A DNA stretch of 64,000 bases from Bacillaceae bacterium IKA-2 (GTDB lineage Bacteria > Bacillota > Bacilli > Bacillales > Anaerobacillaceae), in assembly GCA_031761875.1 (NCBI GenBank), contig CP134492.1, forward strand, positions 1,922,001 to 1,986,000. The letters are read 5' to 3'. Both the position numbers and the translations under genes were made by a program. The notes below the pieces were generated by a model, which did no database searches, was not told where the DNA came from, and saw nothing but the letters and a program-made list of their open reading frames with translations. Every line of letters starts with the position of its first letter. Position 1 is the first letter of the stretch. This document shows positions 61,176 to 64,000 of the stretch, piece after piece.

Positions 61176-62258
61176 TCATTGCACAGGAGTATTTCCTGGC
61201 GACATTTTTGAAAGTTTTTTCCGGTCAGCAGATGTAGGTGGTTCTTCTAATAATCCTAGGTTAACCATAATGTTTGTACCATCATTAACATATTTGCCTA
61301 TGCCTGCTGATAAAGAAGCAAATTTTAAATGGATGTCATGCCTTAAAATTTTCGAAAGTGCCGTTCCATAGTTTTGGATTCCGATACCATTTGAGAGAAC
61401 TGTATGATAAAGCAATAATTTATCTGAAAAAGGTGAGACGGTTGAATCACTAACATAGGCACTCATAAATTTTGGTGACGGTAGATCATCGTCTACAAGA
61501 ACCTTCCCCAATTCTTGGATTTGTTTTTTTGCCAATTCAGCTCCTTCTCGAAAATACTTTCTTAAAGAGTCTGATGATGCTATTTGACTAAATGCTAACA
61601 TGATCGCTTGGCCTAAAGTATTTGTGTTAATGTTGACTTGTAAATGTTTGATTTCTAAAGCTGTTAATGGTCTTGTCTTACCAGCTATGACAGAAATAAA
61701 TGCTTCTTTATCAATAAAATCAATTTTCTTAGGGTAAGGGATAGTAGGAGGAGCAATATCCATCCCTTTTGAAAGTAATAAGTACATACCTTTTTTATAA
61801 ATGATTATTGTATCCTTAAGTCCGGTTTCAAAATGATCGACAATATCGTGTCTAGAGGAAGTAGAAAGTGCACTCCCGTAAGTTTCGAATGCGGCTCTGG
61901 ACATTTCCGTTATATAAAAAACCATAAAAATGTCACTAAATAAACGAGGAGCATCTTTTCGGACATCTTGTTCACCAAAACCTACTGGTATCGGTATGTT
62001 TTCTTTTGAATAAATCTCTTTTATGGAAGTTAAGTGTTTTTTTGCGCTAGCTAGTGCAAATTCGATAAATTCTCTAATTTCATCATCCTCGACTACTTGA
62101 AGGTGATGCTCAAAAACGCAACTAAACAAGGAGTCGCCAAGATAGTTGGCAAATAAATCACCTAATTCAGAGGAAACTAGTTTTTTATGTTGTTGATGCT
62201 CCTTAATATAGTCAATCGTGATTGTATTTGTTGGTTGATGTTCTTCATTTTTTACCAA
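61176..62258 (-). CDS. DUF3231 family protein (two-domain)
   Basis: 360 residues with two similar halves of about 165 residues: FANYLGDSLFSCVFEHHLQVVEDDEIREFIEFALASAKKHL with RLFSDIFMVFYI in the first, and LGQAIMLAFSQIASSDSLRKYFREGAELAKKQ with FMSAYVSDSTVSPFSDKLLLYH in the second. DUF3231 proteins are four-helix, ferritin-like or CotF-like, frequent in Bacilli; function unknown. The likely start is TTG at 62258, eight bases after GGAGG. The ATG at 62273 has no ribosome site and lies where the palindromic element D begins. Confidence 0.82.
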   Translation of the reverse strand: MVKNEEHQPTNTITIDYIKEHQQHKKLVSSELGDLFANYLGDSLFSCVFEHHLQVVEDDEIREFIEFALASAKKHLTSIKEIYSKENIPIPVGFGEQDVRKDAPRLFSDIFMVFYITEMSRAAFETYGSALSTSSRHDIVDHFETGLKDTIIIYKKGMYLLLSKGMDIAPPTIPYPKKIDFIDKEAFISVIAGKTRPLTALEIKHLQVNINTNTLGQAIMLAFSQIASSDSLRKYFREGAELAKKQIQELGKVLVDDDLPSPKFMSAYVSDSTVSPFSDKLLLYHTVLSNGIGIQNYGTALSKILRHDIHLKFASLSAGIGKYVNDGTNIMVNLGLLEEPPTSADRKKLSKMSPGNTPVQ

Positions 62259-62276
62259 TTGTAATTCCTCCATATA

Positions 62277-62400
62277 TGTGAATGAATTTCATAATGCAGA
62301 TTCCGAGCCACTGGGATACTATATCTAGTTGAACTAAAACGTTTTCAACTAGATATAGCTTGATGTGGCTAGTTTTTAGTATTATGAAATTCATTCATGT
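62277..62400. repeat. Dispersed palindromic element, full copy D
   Basis: The best-preserved copy. Ends TGAATGAATTTCATAAT (62279-62295) and its exact complement (62381-62397); inner arms CTATATCTAGTTGAA and TTCAACTAGATATAG also pair perfectly. The whole 120 bases can fold into one long hairpin. No ORF. It sits directly at the DUF3231 start, where it may supply part of the promoter region. Confidence 0.85.
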
Positions 62401-62650
62401 AGTTATTTAGTATTGTTCGTCAAAATTTAAAAAATATCAGAGTTTTTTAATTTCCTGGCACAACTAATTCTGTTTACGGTAAGACCAGGTATAGAAGTGT
62501 TCGTAATATAGAATTTAATAGTTCCCTGGACGATTATCCATTATAAAAAGCCTCTATACTTTAATATATTTAAATAAATGGTATACTGAAAAAATAAAAT
62601 TTATAAAAGGGGGTGTCCCTGCTATTCTTAGTAGATATGCAGGTACTAAT
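62401..62650 (+). promoter_or_regulatory. Upstream region of the BCCT gene
   Basis: AT-rich spacer with a probable -10 (TATACT, 62582-62587) and TTAATA-like -35 about 19 bases before it. A GGGGGTG site at about 62610 precedes a five-codon ORF rather than the BCCT start. No clear operator. Confidence 0.35.
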
Positions 62651-64000
62651 ATGACTTTAAACGTAAAATCAAAACCAGGTGTTGTCTTTTATATTTCCAG
62701 TGTTATTATTTTATCATTTGTTCTTTGGGGGATTTTTTCACCAACTTCATTACAGACGACGGCGAACCATTTTTTAGAGTTAATGATCTCTAATTTTGGC
62801 TGGTTTTATATGATAGTTACTGCTTTTTTTATCGGATTTGTTATCTTTTTGGCAATAAGTCCTTATGGAAAGCTTCGTTTAGGGAAACCTGAGGATCGTC
62901 CAAAGTATTCTTATTACACGTGGATCGGGATGCTATTCTCAGCTGGAATAGGGGTTGGTTTTGTATTCTGGGGTGTAGCCGAACCAGTTCTGTATTACAT
63001 AGATACACCATTAGGAGTTACTCCTGAAACTGCAGAAGCAGCACAAATCGGGTTGCGTTATGCTGTTTTTCACTGGGCATTTCATCCTTGGGCTATCTTT
63101 TCAATAGTTGGTTTAGCTTTGGCCTATGTTCAGTATCGTAAAGATAAACCAGCACTTATTAGTAGTGTTTTCTATCCTTTAATCGGTAATCGGGTTGATG
63201 GTGTTTTTGGTAAAAGTATTGACATTTTAGCAGTCATTGCAACATCAACAGGGGTTGCAACAACATTCGGTTTAAGTGCGATCCAAATTACTGGTGGCCT
63301 TTCACACCTTACCAATATTCCTAATACTATAACAACGCAACTAATTATTATTTTTATCGTTACGATCTTATTTATTTTTTCAGCAGCATCTGGATTAGAT
63401 AAAGGAATTCGCATCTTAAGTGTTATTAATTTAACGGTAGCCGGAATTTTATTACTATTTATGATTACTTTTGGACCAACACTTTTTATTCTAGAGAGTG
63501 TCGTTACGACTTTAGGGGGCTATATTTCAAACGTAATCCCAATGAGTTTAACAATGTCTCCGTTCTCAGATAGCGTGTGGCTTGGCGCCTATACAATTTT
63601 CTTTTGGGCTTGGCATATATCGTGGGCACCATTTATGGGCTTGTTTATCGCAAGAATTTCTAAAGGTAGAACAATTCGTGAATTCGTCATTGGTGTTTTG
63701 GTTGTACCTTCATTATTAGGACTAGTCTGGTTTACTGCTTTTGGCGGGACAGCCCTTCACCTGATACGGACAAGTGGTGCTGACATCGCCGATGTTGTCT
63801 TAAATAATGTCGAACTAGCGTTGTTTGTCACGTTAAGTGAACTGCCACTTGGAATGGTCATGAGTGGTATTGCTGTATTTTTAATTTTAATATTTTTCAT
63901 TACATCTGCAGACTCTGCAACCTATGTCTTAGGGGTAATGACATCAAAGGGAAGCTTAACGCCTGCAATGTCAATTAAAGTTATTTGGGGCTTATTAATT
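62651..64000 (+). CDS. BCCT-family transporter (glycine betaine/choline/carnitine), 3' end beyond window
   Basis: 450 residues are visible and the frame is still open at the right edge; family members have about 500-550. The Trp-rich signature of the family is present (FFWAWHISWAPFMGLFIARISKGRTIREF), as are GIGVGFVFWGVAEPVLYY and SADSATYVLGVMTSKG. About ten of twelve membrane helices are covered. It imports compatible solutes or related quaternary amines, driven by Na+ or H+. The start ATG at 62651 is the first in frame (TAA lies just upstream), with only a weak AGG ten bases before it. Confidence 0.92.
   Translation, partial: MTLNVKSKPGVVFYISSVIILSFVLWGIFSPTSLQTTANHFLELMISNFGWFYMIVTAFFIGFVIFLAISPYGKLRLGKPEDRPKYSYYTWIGMLFSAGIGVGFVFWGVAEPVLYYIDTPLGVTPETAEAAQIGLRYAVFHWAFHPWAIFSIVGLALAYVQYRKDKPALISSVFYPLIGNRVDGVFGKSIDILAVIATSTGVATTFGLSAIQITGGLSHLTNIPNTITTQLIIIFIVTILFIFSAASGLDKGIRILSVINLTVAGILLLFMITFGPTLFILESVVTTLGGYISNVIPMSLTMSPFSDSVWLGAYTIFFWAWHISWAPFMGLFIARISKGRTIREFVIGVLVVPSLLGLVWFTAFGGTALHLIRTSGADIADVVLNNVELALFVTLSELPLGMVMSGIAVFLILIFFITSADSATYVLGVMTSKGSLTPAMSIKVIWGLLI

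Noticed and set aside
62271-62273. ATG start for the DUF3231 gene
   Set aside because: No ribosome site precedes it; the GGAGG that follows it serves the TTG at 62258. It remains possible but less likely.

Overview
The window looks like chromosomal DNA of a low-GC Gram-positive spore-former of the Bacillaceae, probably an alkaliphilic or environmental Bacillus relative. Supporting signs are AGGAGG-type ribosome sites, frequent TTG/GTG starts, yusE/yusF, bmrC/bmrD, YwrD-like and DUF3231 homologues, lipoproteins with Gram-positive lipoboxes, and a sortase with its own substrate. I see no rRNA, tRNA, CRISPR array, prophage or transposase gene.

Layout. 1-2.5 kb: the tail of a helix-hairpin-helix protein, a DUF3006 protein, and a wall-anchored ice-binding-like protein with its class D sortase. 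2.5-7 kb: glycerate kinase, an ornithine cyclodeaminase-family enzyme, and a class A PBP with a repeat tail. 7-11 kb: a beta-propeller lipoprotein divergent from a sulfur-relay operon (two rhodaneses, a TusA-like protein, a YeeE/YedE transporter). 11-15.5 kb: a DUF2161 nuclease-like protein flanked by two copies of a palindromic element, a LOG-family protein, an MFS pump, a YusF-like Toprim protein and a heptad-repeat coiled coil. 15.7-20 kb: a BmrCD-type multidrug ABC exporter behind a short leader ORF and two terminators, then YusE. 20.6-26.5 kb: a cluster of gamma-glutamyltransferase, an ATP-grasp/degenerate M20 fusion and an N-formylglutamate amidohydrolase-family enzyme, then a polysaccharide deacetylase.

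26.7-44.4 kb holds an acyl-ACP desaturase and a large locus for an unidentified, probably carboxylate, substrate: a giant SARP/MalT-type activator, a complete branched-chain-type ABC importer, a KAS III-like enzyme, an alpha/beta hydrolase, an acyl-CoA ligase, an SDR, an MFS pump and an enoyl-CoA hydratase. It carries the remains of an old tandem duplication of about 14 kb. One breakpoint is still readable near 40307-40311, and the redundant genes have been reduced to fragments.

44.5-47.5 kb: a cobalamin riboswitch with terminator driving cobT, a 41-bp tandem array and a NapH-like polyferredoxin. 47.8-56 kb: a sensor kinase with a periplasmic-binding-like sensor domain and a sigma-54 response regulator next to a TAXI-TRAP transporter that has a consensus -24/-12 promoter, then an atypical SDR. 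56-64 kb: photolyase, a BsuPI-type lipoprotein, a PadR/DUF2812 pair, a small membrane protein, a DUF3231 protein and the start of a BCCT transporter.

The strongest leads are the bmrCD leader attenuator, the tandem-duplication fossil with an apparent empty site for a palindromic element, 11-bp-phased direct repeats before the importer operon, a hairpin lying between Shine-Dalgarno and start of the DUF1850 gene, and the gamma-glutamyl/ATP-grasp/amidohydrolase cluster. All assignments come from reading the sequence; no database search was run.
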